A stretch of 64,000 bases of DNA, from NCBI GenBank assembly GCA_964437415.1, contig CAYTGN010000008.1, positions 66,633 through 130,632 of the forward strand, given 5' to 3'. The position numbers were made by a program, and so were the translations under genes. Positions within the stretch are counted from its first letter, which is position 1, and each line of letters begins with the position of its first letter. Shown in pieces: positions 42,524-51,102 of the stretch. The stretch is from CADEDV01 sp964437415 (lineage in GTDB: Bacteria; Bacteroidota; Bacteroidia; Chitinophagales; Chitinophagaceae). The notes beneath the pieces were generated by a model. That model was not told the DNA's origin. It was given only the letters and a program-made list of their open reading frames with translations, and did not search any database.

Positions 42524-43721
42524 GCCATTGCGTTTGACTACTTGCAGGCTTATTAAAAACTACCGGAAGTCCATCACAAACTGCAGATATTTTTACAGTG
42601 TAGCTTAAATGCATAGCTCCAACTTGAGCTGTTATGCCCAAGTGTGAGGAAATTGTGGAAGTAGGGGTGACATTTTCTATTGCGACACTGTATAAAATTT
42701 CTACTCCTGATTTAATTATGGATTCATGGGTCAATGATTCGAACCTCCATCTGTCATCCTGGCCTTTTACCTGTACAGCTTTATCTTTACTTTTTAAAAA
42801 CATTGGAATCAATCCACCGCTAACGGTGTATATTTTCCATGAGTAACATTTATATCTTGTTGTGCCTGTATTTCCACATTCATTGCTTGATTCTTTTTCT
42901 GCTATTGCAGACGCTGTGGATATGACATTATTTAACGAATTACAGCTTTGTGCATAACCTCCTCCACCCGGCTCATCATCCAAATAATCGCAATTAGTTG
43001 TTTGTCCCCATGGTGTAAGTTCGCCGCAGCCATAACAGGTTTGTCCAAGATATTCTCTTTCTTCACTAATGACATTCCCCTCATAATCGTAGTGTGTTGT
43101 TATGCGCCACCAGTCAATACAAATTGTTCCGGATGATTCTACCTTTTCATTTTCCTCCGCCTCATCCTTTTTTAATGGAGTCCCCTTTTTTATCAGCCTG
43201 CCATTTTTATATAACAAATCATATTTGTAGCGGCAAGTATTGGAAAGAACAATAAACTGTCCATCGTTTGCTACTGTTTTGTTGCCCAAGATGGAAGAAA
43301 AAGTGTTTTTAGTAACTGTTTCAGCATTTCCTGCGTGGGGTATGTACATAAAGATGTTATCCTGCATCACCCGGTCTTCTATATTTACGTTTACAGTCAA
43401 ATATAAACTGTTTTTGTCCTTAATGGCAGCAAGGGCTTCAATTTCCATATTCAACGGAATAACGATCAGTCGGCTTTTATCACTCCCGGTTTCGATCCAA
43501 AGACGGCTAAAGTCAAGGGATTGTCTGAGTTTTTCCAGTTTTTGCTTCCCGCTGGTCGTTGCCATTGTTTCACAACTGTCAATCCAGCCGTTAACGATGG
43601 TCTGGGCTTTGAGTTCTGAAAAGGGATCAGCATCTGAAATACTTGTTTCTTTTTTGCAGGAGATAATAATTAAACAGCCAAGCATGCAACTTATGGCTAA
43701 GTAAACTGCTTTGTTGTGCAT
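42510..43721 (-). CDS. Cysteine- and tryptophan-rich lipoprotein, first gene of the orphan cluster
   Basis: A 403-residue lipoprotein. I chose ATG 43721 (MHNKAVYLAISCMLGCLIIISC), as it gives a lipobox ending at residue 22; the longer frame start (43793) would lie at the predicted transcript start. The middle region is unusual: TICIDWWRITTHYDYEGNVI, then YLGQTCYGCGELTPWGQTTN and a DDEPGGGG turn, with many cysteines that could form disulfides. This CxxWW plus Cys-rich plus poly-Gly pattern recurs in exported Bacteroidota proteins of unknown function (recalled). It leads an operon with two paralogous exported proteins. Function is unknown. Confidence 0.7.
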   Translation of the reverse strand: MHNKAVYLAISCMLGCLIIISCKKETSISDADPFSELKAQTIVNGWIDSCETMATTSGKQKLEKLRQSLDFSRLWIETGSDKSRLIVIPLNMEIEALAAIKDKNSLYLTVNVNIEDRVMQDNIFMYIPHAGNAETVTKNTFSSILGNKTVANDGQFIVLSNTCRYKYDLLYKNGRLIKKGTPLKKDEAEENEKVESSGTICIDWWRITTHYDYEGNVISEEREYLGQTCYGCGELTPWGQTTNCDYLDDEPGGGGYAQSCNSLNNVISTASAIAEKESSNECGNTGTTRYKCYSWKIYTVSGGLIPMFLKSKDKAVQVKGQDDRWRFESLTHESIIKSGVEILYSVAIENVTPTSTISSHLGITAQVGAMHLSYTVKISAVCDGLPVVFNKPASSQTQWHVNE

Positions 43722-43790
43722 ATGAATAAGATTGATGGTTATTCCTACTCTGTTAACCGGTTTTCGGTAATCCCGTACAACGTTGATATG

Positions 43791-43821
43791 CAAACGTAAT
43801 GAGGGGGGGGTAATTTACCAA
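43791..43821 (-). promoter_or_regulatory. Promoter of the orphan lipoprotein cluster with an 8-base C run in the spacer
   Basis: Minus strand: TTG (43821-43819), a 20-base spacer containing CCCCCCCC (plus-strand G at 43803-43810), then TACGTTTG (43798-43791), an exact TAnnTTTG. The predicted start is near 43784, giving a leader of about 60 bases to ATG 43721. Slippage in the C run would change the -33/-7 spacing. Confidence 0.65.
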
Positions 43822-43839
43822 TACCACTTTTGTGGTATT
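43820..43839. terminator. Hairpin after the helicase gene, overlapping the cluster promoter
   Basis: AATACCAC, TTTT, GTGGTATT: a perfect 8-base stem 22 bases after the helicase stop. On the plus strand a T-run follows, on the minus strand only TT. It may be a weak terminator for the helicase gene or an operator, as its edge covers the -33 element of the lipoprotein promoter. Confidence 0.5.
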
Positions 43840-43861
43840 TTTAAAAAATAAAGGGAAACAC

Positions 43862-46800
43862 TTAACTGAAAAGATATTCCACATCTTCCCTCGTCAGGCT
43901 CTTTACAAAAGTCGCATCATCAGAAATGATCTCTTTGGCCAAAGCCCTTTTCTTTTCCTGCAACTGGATGATCTTGTCTTCGATGGTGTCTTTGCATATC
44001 ATGCGGTAGGCAAAAATATTTTTCGTCTGACCGATACGGTGGGTACGGTCAATAGCCTGTTGCTCCACGGCGGGATTCCACCAGGGGTCAACAATATATA
44101 CATAGTCGGCTGCGGTGAGGTTGAGACCCACACCTCCGGCTTTTAAAGAAATAAGAAATACTCTCACTTCATCTTTGTTCTGGAAACTCTGAATGGCTTT
44201 CTCCCGGTCAGGCGCTGAAGTGCTGCCGTCGAAATATTCGTATTTCACTCCCAGCTCTTCTAATTTGGCTTTTATCAATGCTAACATGCCAAGGAACTGC
44301 GAAAACACCAGCGCCTTATGATCGCCGATATTTTCCACGATCTCCCTCGCCAGCTCATCCAGCTTGATGGAATGGTTTTCAAATTTTTCCTGTTCATTCA
44401 ATATGGCAGGTGAATCGCAGATCTGCCGCAGTTTCATCAATCCCTGCAGGATAGTGAGCTGTGATTTTTGAATGCCCTGCTCCTGTATGGTGCCAAGTAT
44501 CTTATCCCTGAAATCATTGCGGTAGGCGTCATAGATCTTTCGCTGTTCATCTTCCATTTCGCACCACAAAATCATTTCCTGTTTTTCAGGAAGGTCTTTG
44601 GCCACCTGCTCTTTTGTTCTCCGCAGGATGAAAGGATACAATATCTTTTTTAAATGTTCTTTGCGGTCCTGTTCGCCAAACTTATCAATAGGTATGGCAA
44701 ATTCCTGGCGGAAAAATTCCATGGTGCCCAGCATGCCGGGGTTCAGGAAATTCATCTGCGCAAAAATGTCAAATGTATTATTCTGCAACGGCGTACCGCT
44801 CATGCAGAGACGGTGTTTTGCATTCAGCAAAGAAGCCGCCTTGGTCACTTTACTCGCCGGATTTTTGATGGCCTGGCTTTCATCCAGTATCACATAATCA
44901 AACTCCACACTCAGCAACAACTTAATGTCACTGCGCAGAGTGCCATATGTGGTGATCGTCACTTCATGATCCATCAGTTCTTCTTTCAGTCTTGTGCGGG
45001 TGGCGCCGTGATGAATGCGGTAGGTGAGCTTCGGCGTGAACTTTTTTATTTCATTTTCCCAGTTGTAAATAAGTGTAGTGGGACAAACCACCAATGCTTT
45101 TAGTTTGCCTTTGTCGTTCCGGTAATGATCAAGAAAGGATAAGGCCTGCACAGTTTTGCCCAAACCCATATCATCAGCAAGGATGCCACCCCAGTTGATT
45201 TCACTCAGGTAATTCAGCCATTGGTAGCCCGCCACCTGGTAGGGACGCAGCACCATTTTCAAATGATAGGGCGGTTCTATTTCCTTTATCTGGTTGAATT
45301 GCCGCAGTCGTTCATATTTTTCTTCAAGCTGCACAGACAATTCTTCCTCATCTCTTTGTTCAAATAATTCATCCACCACACTCAGGTGAAACCGGGACAG
45401 CTTGAGTGAATTCGCCTTTCCTTCTCCCACCCGGAACAACAGGGAGTATTTTTTTATCCATTCATCGGGTAGAATACCTAATGTGCCATCGCCAAGCTGA
45501 ACAAATTGTTGCTTGTTGGCCAAAGCTCTTTTCACTTCTGCCACTGTTACTTTCTGGTCGCCAAAAACAATATCCACTTTGGCATCAAACCAGTCGGTGT
45601 TGCTGCTGATGAAGATTTTTGTCTGTGGCTTCGCCGTGTTGAACCGGAAATTCTTCAGCGCCTCAAATCCAAACACCGGCGTTTTCATATCCTTCATCGC
45701 ATCCACAAACAAAAAGAACCAGTTATTCCTGAGCACATCAGCGCCTTTTAACGCCAGGGAAGCCGATTCTTCATTATAAATAAAATTAGAGTGAAGGTTT
45801 TTGAGTTTTTCTACAAAGTCGTTTTCTTTTTGCCTGTTGCGGTGAACGATCAGCACTTTATCTCCCTGTGGCACCACCATTTCATCACGGTCTTTTGCCC
45901 TTGTTTCATACCCTTTATAAGAGTATGTCGGTTGAAAAACAAGGTATTCTCCTTTTTCCACCAAAAACAATTTCACTTCCGGGTCTCCGTCTTTTATTTC
46001 CTGCACCAGTGATTTGTCAAAATCCACTTTATACTCTTTGGCCAATGGCAGGAGGAACTGGTGCAGTGTTTTGTTCCACTCATCCGCGGGCACACTCATC
46101 TTACCGGAAGGCAAAAATTTTTCTGTGAGATGAATGGCCTCATTGCTTTTCCAGAGATGCAGTTGCTGGTTATATAAAAAGAATAAAGGACTGTTGCTAT
46201 CGTTTTCACCCAGGTCATATTCCATGCTGCCCATATTCACCCGGCAGTGAATCGTGTAATGAGAGTTTTTTCTGACTATGAAATGTGGTCTTGCCTCTTC
46301 TCTTGCCAGTTCCACGGTTTCAAGGCTGCTTGTCCTGAATGTTTTATTGGCCGGCAACAAAAACACAAAAGGATTCTCCTTCAGATCGGCAAAAAGCTTT
46401 TTCAGTTTAGGCAAAAGATATTCCGCCATCAGCTCTTTGGTTTCTTCCGGCAGGTCATCATCTTCCTGGTGAATGATATTTTCCCAGATGCCTGAAAATG
46501 GGGAGTTGCGGCTGATGTATTTATTGATCTCCCCGTCCTGCAGTTTGCGCAGTGAGGTCAGCAGATCCCTGTCGCTTTCAGAAAGCTTATCTGCATCCAC
46601 ATACCTGCTGATGTCCAATTTTTCGGTCTTGCCTGCAAACCCGTCATTGCTTTCATTTGGTTCGCCGATGATCACATCCACGGTGAACTGCGGGTAAGTT
46701 TTTTTGTGAAAGTTAAACACCACGCCCAGCCTTTGCGACGATTTTGTAATGACAACTTCAGTTTCTTCTGTCTCCGGCTCATCTTCTTTTTCCTTAACAG

Positions 46801-47641
46801 GCAACAGGACGGGTTTTGATGGTAATGCAGCAGGGGCCACTCTTTTGATGCTGCTGTCGAGCACCCGCAAAAATGGTTTACCCTCTTTATATACAAATTC
46901 AAATTTTCCTTTCAGGTCGTCATCAAGGGAGTAGCCGTATGCTTCGAGCAATTTGTTTTTTTCCTTGTCCCAGTTGCGGATGCTGTCAAAATAATTGGGG
47001 CCGTAGGCGTTCAGCAACTGCACAAATACGATCACCTTGGGCAAACAAAGCGGATGATCACTATCGTCATAATCACAACTGGTATCAAAGTTTCTTTCCT
47101 CGTTCTTGCGGATGATCACCTTATAGGTTTCACCGTTCAGGGTAACGGAGGCTTTCACGGTTTCGTTTTCAGCAAAATCAATTCTCGCCTTATGGGTTCG
47201 TAAAAAAGTTTCGGCTTCTATAATCGTTTCAGGGGAAGAGAGCAGCCGCAGTGTCTTCAGGTCAATAGTTTTCATTTTGGCCACAGTGTGCCGTTGGTCA
47301 TACTTCACATCATCACTTTGCAGGTGGCCGCGGTCAATCATTTCCTGCAACTGGAACAATGAAGCAGCTTCGTGCCGGCAAATATCACCAAGATTATAAG
47401 GGCAGGTGCAGCGAAGTGAAAGACCTTTGGGGTCTTTAAATTTTTGGATATATACTTTGTAAAAAGTGGAGTAGATATCATCTTTCACACGGAATATGGC
47501 AGAGCCAAAAAGGTCATCGTATTCCACCAACTCACAAAATCCAATTGCATGTATCTTCTTTCCCCTGCGGATCACTTCGTCCGTTCCATGGGTATATACA
47601 TATTTGATAAGGTGCGGCAGGGCCATAGTATCAATGGGCAA
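43862..47641 (-). CDS. SNF2-family DEAD/DEAH helicase with SWIM zinc finger
   Basis: A 1259-residue Swi2/Snf2 ATPase. An N-terminal SWIM zinc finger has C78, C80, C88 and H90 (LRCTCPYNLGDICRH). A large middle region of about 650 residues is unique to bacterial family members. The motor has motif I DDMGLGKTVQ, motif Ia VVCPTTLIYNW, the DEAH-like box DESQ, motif III SGTPLQNN, and the C-terminal motifs VFSQF, SLKAGGVGLNLT and DRTHRIGQ. It translocates on double-stranded DNA or remodels nucleoprotein complexes. A second in-frame start at 47626 (MALPHLIKYVY) is equally plausible. It is transcribed alone. Confidence 0.92.
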   Translation of the reverse strand: MPIDTMALPHLIKYVYTHGTDEVIRRGKKIHAIGFCELVEYDDLFGSAIFRVKDDIYSTFYKVYIQKFKDPKGLSLRCTCPYNLGDICRHEAASLFQLQEMIDRGHLQSDDVKYDQRHTVAKMKTIDLKTLRLLSSPETIIEAETFLRTHKARIDFAENETVKASVTLNGETYKVIIRKNEERNFDTSCDYDDSDHPLCLPKVIVFVQLLNAYGPNYFDSIRNWDKEKNKLLEAYGYSLDDDLKGKFEFVYKEGKPFLRVLDSSIKRVAPAALPSKPVLLPVKEKEDEPETEETEVVITKSSQRLGVVFNFHKKTYPQFTVDVIIGEPNESNDGFAGKTEKLDISRYVDADKLSESDRDLLTSLRKLQDGEINKYISRNSPFSGIWENIIHQEDDDLPEETKELMAEYLLPKLKKLFADLKENPFVFLLPANKTFRTSSLETVELAREEARPHFIVRKNSHYTIHCRVNMGSMEYDLGENDSNSPLFFLYNQQLHLWKSNEAIHLTEKFLPSGKMSVPADEWNKTLHQFLLPLAKEYKVDFDKSLVQEIKDGDPEVKLFLVEKGEYLVFQPTYSYKGYETRAKDRDEMVVPQGDKVLIVHRNRQKENDFVEKLKNLHSNFIYNEESASLALKGADVLRNNWFFLFVDAMKDMKTPVFGFEALKNFRFNTAKPQTKIFISSNTDWFDAKVDIVFGDQKVTVAEVKRALANKQQFVQLGDGTLGILPDEWIKKYSLLFRVGEGKANSLKLSRFHLSVVDELFEQRDEEELSVQLEEKYERLRQFNQIKEIEPPYHLKMVLRPYQVAGYQWLNYLSEINWGGILADDMGLGKTVQALSFLDHYRNDKGKLKALVVCPTTLIYNWENEIKKFTPKLTYRIHHGATRTRLKEELMDHEVTITTYGTLRSDIKLLLSVEFDYVILDESQAIKNPASKVTKAASLLNAKHRLCMSGTPLQNNTFDIFAQMNFLNPGMLGTMEFFRQEFAIPIDKFGEQDRKEHLKKILYPFILRRTKEQVAKDLPEKQEMILWCEMEDEQRKIYDAYRNDFRDKILGTIQEQGIQKSQLTILQGLMKLRQICDSPAILNEQEKFENHSIKLDELAREIVENIGDHKALVFSQFLGMLALIKAKLEELGVKYEYFDGSTSAPDREKAIQSFQNKDEVRVFLISLKAGGVGLNLTAADYVYIVDPWWNPAVEQQAIDRTHRIGQTKNIFAYRMICKDTIEDKIIQLQEKKRALAKEIISDDATFVKSLTREDVEYLFS

Positions 47642-47830
47642 TGGACAACCGGCAGAATAATCGTTTAGCTATTGCCCTTTGCCAGTTGCCTGTTGCATAT
47701 TTCTTATTGAAAAGGACAATCGGCAAAAATAAAAGAAAGTGCAGCGGATTTCCTTGCAAAAGAGGGAGAAATAATAAATAAACCCAAATCAATATTACCA
47801 GGGAAGAAATGTGTTATCTTAGATGGTTTT

Positions 47831-48556
47831 TTATTTGACTAAAAGCTTTCCTTCCTTATATAGCGGCAGCACATTGGCCACATCATCTGTAAGGCAGAAT
47901 TTTATATCCTCTATAAGTCCGAATCTTTCTACCAGCCGGTGATAGTGGGTAAGTTGGGGAGCAAACTTCAGCAGGTTGTTTTTGTTTTTTGCATACATGG
48001 TCTCTGCCATCAATGAGCTGTCGCAATGAATGGTAAATTCATTTTTCAAACGGTGAATGACAGCACCTGCAAATAAAGTGTCTTCCAGGTTGAAGCGGTC
48101 TTTCCAGCCGGCACAACCCAGCACCACATTCTTTTTTTCTGCAACGAGGTAATCACAAACGGCCGATAAATTAGGAAAGGAACCCGAGATGATGGTGTCA
48201 GCCCCCTTATCCAATGCCATTTGTAAAAGGCGGGTGCCGTTGGTTGTTGTCAAAACCAGCGTCTGGCCTTCGATAAACTCCCGGTGATATTCTAAGGGAG
48301 AATTGCCATGTTCAAGTCCCTCGGCTAGTTTTCCGTCTCTTTCTCCGGCAGCGATGCCGCCAATACTCTTGCTGATCTCAATGGCCCTGGCTACTGAATC
48401 AACAGGAATCACAGCTTTGGCGCCGTTATACAGTGCAGAAGCGATAGTGGATGTTGCCCGGAACACATCAATGATCACAACAACACTGTTGCTGAGATCA
48501 TACAAGTGTAAAAGTGCGGGGGAAAGGGATGTATTTAAAGTGGGCTTGTCTGTCAT
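47831..48556 (-). CDS. comB: 2-phosphosulfolactate phosphatase
   Basis: A 241-residue Mg-dependent phosphatase of the ComB family, which dephosphorylates 2-phospho-3-sulfolactate. Motifs are VVIIDVFRATSTIASALYNGA, AGERDGKLAEGLEHGNSPLEY, LVLTTTNGTRLLQMA and NVVLGCAGWKDRFNLEDTLFAGAVIH. In methanogens the product feeds coenzyme M; in bacteria sulfolactate has other roles. No ComA homologue is nearby, so the local pathway is unclear. It starts 47 bases after the SRPBCC gene on the same strand. Confidence 0.92.
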   Translation of the reverse strand: MTDKPTLNTSLSPALLHLYDLSNSVVVIIDVFRATSTIASALYNGAKAVIPVDSVARAIEISKSIGGIAAGERDGKLAEGLEHGNSPLEYHREFIEGQTLVLTTTNGTRLLQMALDKGADTIISGSFPNLSAVCDYLVAEKKNVVLGCAGWKDRFNLEDTLFAGAVIHRLKNEFTIHCDSSLMAETMYAKNKNNLLKFAPQLTHYHRLVERFGLIEDIKFCLTDDVANVLPLYKEGKLLVK

Positions 48557-48567
48557 AAATTCTGCCG

Positions 48568-48575
48568 CAAAAATA
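48568..48575 (-). promoter_or_regulatory. Candidate -7 element of comB
   Basis: On the minus strand TATTTTTG matches TAnnTTTG and ends 12 bases before ATG 48556. No -33 element is seen at proper spacing. Confidence 0.3.
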
Positions 48576-48602
48576 ATGGAACAAACTGTAACCGGGAGAG
48601 CT

Positions 48603-49079
48603 TCATTTTATCAGCAGTTTTTTCCACTTGTCACTCTCGGCAAATTCCCTGATGGTCTTATTTCGCTGTTCCAGCAGCTTTTTCATGTAATTAGTGAGAT
48701 ATAGTGCATTGAACCAACGCCCCATCATTCCATAAGGTGATTCAAAATGAAAAAGATCTATCAGGATGGTCCCATTGTCGCAGGGTTTGAAGTAGTGCTC
48801 ATGCTTCATTTCTTTAAAATCTCCCTGCAGTTGCACATCGGTGAACATTTCGGGTATTCTCATTTCCGTGATCTTCACCCGCAACAACCTTTCTTTAAAA
48901 AGATGCCTGGCTTTCCAGGTAACAGTATCCTCTTTTTCAATCAGACCAAAACGGGTTCCTGCCACTGCTTCTTCCTTATATTTTGACATGGACTCTTTGT
49001 GCAGGCCAACATGACGGCTGAGATCAAAAACCACATCGGCGGGGGCAGCAATAAATGTAGTGAGATGTATGGTCGGCAT
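48603..49079 (-). CDS. SRPBCC family protein
   Basis: A 158-residue START/Bet v1-fold protein. ATG 49079 (MPTIHLTTFIAAPADVVFDLSRHVGLHKESM) starts at the first strand of the fold, while the longer frame adds an unrelated tail and lies over a promoter-like sequence. The family ending is seen in FHFESPYGMMGRWFNALYLTNYMKKLLEQRNKTIREFAES. Members bind hydrophobic ligands; no ligand can be assigned. It is followed by comB on the same strand. Confidence 0.85.
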   Translation of the reverse strand: MPTIHLTTFIAAPADVVFDLSRHVGLHKESMSKYKEEAVAGTRFGLIEKEDTVTWKARHLFKERLLRVKITEMRIPEMFTDVQLQGDFKEMKHEHYFKPCDNGTILIDLFHFESPYGMMGRWFNALYLTNYMKKLLEQRNKTIREFAESDKWKKLLIK

Positions 49080-49095
49080 TGTTGGAAATTGCTTT

Positions 49096-49126
49096 GTAAA
49101 ATACACAAAGCAGAGTTTTACAGCAA
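49096..49126 (-). promoter_or_regulatory. Promoter of the SRPBCC-comB genes
   Basis: Minus strand: TTG (49126-49124), 20-base spacer, TATTTTAC (49103-49096), close to TTTG-N20-TAnnTTTG. The predicted start is about ten bases before ATG 49079. Confidence 0.5.
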
Positions 49127-49139
49127 GCTTCGGGCCGCT

Positions 49140-50711
49140 TTATTTGGTCAATAGCCTGGTGGGAAGTTTTCTTTTGCTTTGCCTGTATTTTTCATAGATA
49201 ACTTTTCCCATCGGCTTTTGATGCACTTTGCTTTCTAACCAGGAGATGATATCGAGATACGCAAAGGCCCTTGTTTCAAACCGGTTTTTTTCGAGGTGTT
49301 TTACGTTGCTGAGGAATTTTTCCAGCTCCGGTTTTAATTGTCGTGGCGAGAAAGTGAGGGCATTTTTTAAAAAACGGAACATCTCTTCTTCTATCACTGT
49401 CAGGTTTTTCATTTTCGCCATGAAGCGATAAACCGATTTGGTCAGCGACTCAATAATGCTGTCATTACCCAGTTCATAATGAGCCATCAGGTGCATCAGG
49501 CGGGCATAACATTGCAGGTCGTTTCGCAGTCCGGCAGGACCATTGATGATCTTTTGCAAATAATCAATGGCCGTATCATAATGCCCGGCGCCAAAATAAA
49601 GAGAAGCGATCTTGTAATTAAAAACAAGGATGCGGTGGCTGTCAACATACAGCGCATACTCATCTAGTTTTTCCTGTATGGATGGCGCCAGTTGCAGGCC
49701 TTCTTCAAATGTGCCTGTCATCAGGTGCCAGTTCAGTTTGGCGCTGTTGATATAAATAGAGGTGTGGATGCGGAAGTTGTCATGCACCGTGGAAGCCGTT
49801 GTTTCGGCAAATTCTTCAAATTGCTTCAACGTGGTCCTGAATTTCTCAAAATTGCGGAGATCAAAATGTGCATTCAGCAGGTTGTGCATGCCTTTGATGT
49901 AGTGACCCGTTTCTGTCATCACCATCAGAGGTTCTTTACTATAGAGATCAATCCATTTCTGGCTGTAGCGGTAATACATCAGGAAATCCTGGCGGATGAA
50001 AGCATACCAGCAGTAACTCTGGTAGAGGTATAACAGCTCGTAAAAATCAGTGATGTTTTCTTCATCCGGGGGCAGGTGTTTCTTAAAATAATCCCTGATC
50101 CCTTTTTCATCTTCCTGGTTGCGGGCATGACCGTTGCGGACATACCAGTTATACAACATCAGCGCCAGGTTCGATAATTTCACCACCCGATCAATATGTT
50201 CGCTGATGTCAGCCGCTTCTTTGGCGATCAGCTCTGTTCTTTCGGTGCTGCTCCGGGTGATATGAAGGGTTTCTATTTTTTTCTCCAGCGAGATCACCTG
50301 TGCCAGATAATTGAATTTGTGATTGGCCTTAGCCATTTCTTTGGCTTTTTCCAGCAATTTCAACGCCTGTTGTTTCAATCCTTTTTGATACAGCACCCTT
50401 GCATAGTCTAGCTGCTCGCTGAGCTGCAGGTCAATGCTCACCGTGGTTTTTAGTAAGCGAAGCGCCGCTAACAGTTGTTTATAAAGGTGTGTTTTCAGGT
50501 TGGCCAGTTGCGGTTTGGTGATGCCCGGCAGTTTTTTCAGCAGCAACTTTTCATCATATTCTTCCATTTTATCCAGCGCATCAAAAAGACGGATGATCTT
50601 GAGGTCTTCGTTGCCGGAACTTCGTTTTATATACAGCTTGAAATGCCTTTTTTCGGCTTTTTCAAGGGTGTGAATGAGTTGTAATAATATGTCGGTTGAA
50701 CGGTTGGGCAT
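49140..50711 (-). CDS. Conserved Bacteroidota helical-repeat protein
   Basis: A 523-residue cytoplasmic protein built almost wholly of amphipathic helices (TPR-like solenoid), for example LAALRLLKTTVSIDLQLSEQ, YQKGLKQQALKLLEKAKEMAKANHKF and HYDTAIDYLQKIINGPAGLR. I chose ATG 50711 (MPNRSTDILLQLIHTLEKAEKRHFKLYIKRSS), because conservation as recalled begins here; the frame opens at 50735. No enzymatic motif is present. The family appears restricted to Bacteroidota and its role is unknown. Confidence 0.75.
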   Translation of the reverse strand: MPNRSTDILLQLIHTLEKAEKRHFKLYIKRSSGNEDLKIIRLFDALDKMEEYDEKLLLKKLPGITKPQLANLKTHLYKQLLAALRLLKTTVSIDLQLSEQLDYARVLYQKGLKQQALKLLEKAKEMAKANHKFNYLAQVISLEKKIETLHITRSSTERTELIAKEAADISEHIDRVVKLSNLALMLYNWYVRNGHARNQEDEKGIRDYFKKHLPPDEENITDFYELLYLYQSYCWYAFIRQDFLMYYRYSQKWIDLYSKEPLMVMTETGHYIKGMHNLLNAHFDLRNFEKFRTTLKQFEEFAETTASTVHDNFRIHTSIYINSAKLNWHLMTGTFEEGLQLAPSIQEKLDEYALYVDSHRILVFNYKIASLYFGAGHYDTAIDYLQKIINGPAGLRNDLQCYARLMHLMAHYELGNDSIIESLTKSVYRFMAKMKNLTVIEEEMFRFLKNALTFSPRQLKPELEKFLSNVKHLEKNRFETRAFAYLDIISWLESKVHQKPMGKVIYEKYRQSKRKLPTRLLTK

Positions 50712-50800
50712 CATATCGATTTTTTCCTGAAACACATGACCAGCAAGGGTTTTGTCAAATGATCAACCCCGTTGGCATAAGCAATTTTCACCTATTTTGT

Positions 50801-50832
50801 TTTGAAAGCCATTGTTGGTGCCGCTACTTTTG
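50801..50832 (+). promoter_or_regulatory. Consensus Bacteroidota promoter (TTTG-N20-TACTTTTG)
   Basis: TTTG (50801-50804), exactly 20 bases, TACTTTTG (50825-50832), a full match to the published Bacteroidota consensus TTTG / TAnnTTTG. No protein gene follows directly; an intrinsic terminator lies about 195 bases downstream. Confidence 0.75.
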
Positions 50833-50835
50833 CAT

Positions 50836-51031
50836 CAGAGGTAATTCATACAGCAGGCAATCGTCAGAAAAGGCTAAGCAAGGTCAGAGGTCGTAATCGG
50901 AGCCACAAATGTCTGCAAAAAAGCTGAAATCCCGAAAGCTTTCGGATCAGCCACTCGCACTACTACGAAAAATTTTCATATGGCAAGCAATCGTTAGAGG
51001 TCAGTCCGTTTCTACGGAAGGACCTTTTTTT
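50836..51031 (+). ncRNA. Candidate noncoding RNA or leader RNA of about 195 nt
   Basis: A full-consensus promoter (50801-50832) and a strong intrinsic terminator (50999-51031) enclose about 195 bases without a credible protein gene. Structural elements inside are a stem from GCTGA to TCAGC with the inner palindrome CCGAAAGCTTTCGG (50932-50945), GGCT/AGCC pairing (50872-50875 with 50901-50904) and a direct repeat GCAATCGTYAGA (50857-50868 and 50987-50998). I could not match it to 6S, SRP, tmRNA or RNase P RNA from memory. It may be a free-standing small RNA or an attenuator leader of the asparaginase-like gene that starts at 51103. The open frame crossing it has no start signals. Confidence 0.6.
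50999..51031 (+). terminator. Intrinsic terminator without an annotated upstream gene
   Basis: GGTC, AG, TCCG, loop TTTCTA, CGGA, AG, GACC, then seven T. The outer and inner stems pair perfectly around a tandem A/G mismatch. The upstream protein gene is on the other strand, so this terminator implies an RNA made on the plus strand. Confidence 0.8.
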
Positions 51032-51035
51032 GTTT

Positions 51036-51069
51036 TACGTATGCCACACCTCCGGGTATGGCATACGTA
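51036..51069. promoter_or_regulatory. 11-base dyad upstream of the asparaginase-like gene
   Basis: TACGTATGCCA (51036-51046) and TGGCATACGTA (51059-51069) are perfect inverted copies with a 12-base gap, 33 bases before ATG 51103. It could be an operator or an RNA hairpin. Confidence 0.5.
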
Positions 51070-51102
51070 CTCAATCAGTATCTTCACGCCAAATGCATTG
51101 CT

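Noticed and set aside
50932..50945. CCGAAAGCTTTCGG palindrome as an interspersed repeat copy
   Set aside because: Only one copy is in the window, and it forms the core of a longer stem inside the candidate RNA, so I treat it as RNA structure until a genome search says otherwise.
50836..51031. Assignment of the candidate RNA to 6S RNA
   Set aside because: The 5' and 3' ends do not pair to form the closing stem expected of 6S RNA, so no class is assigned.
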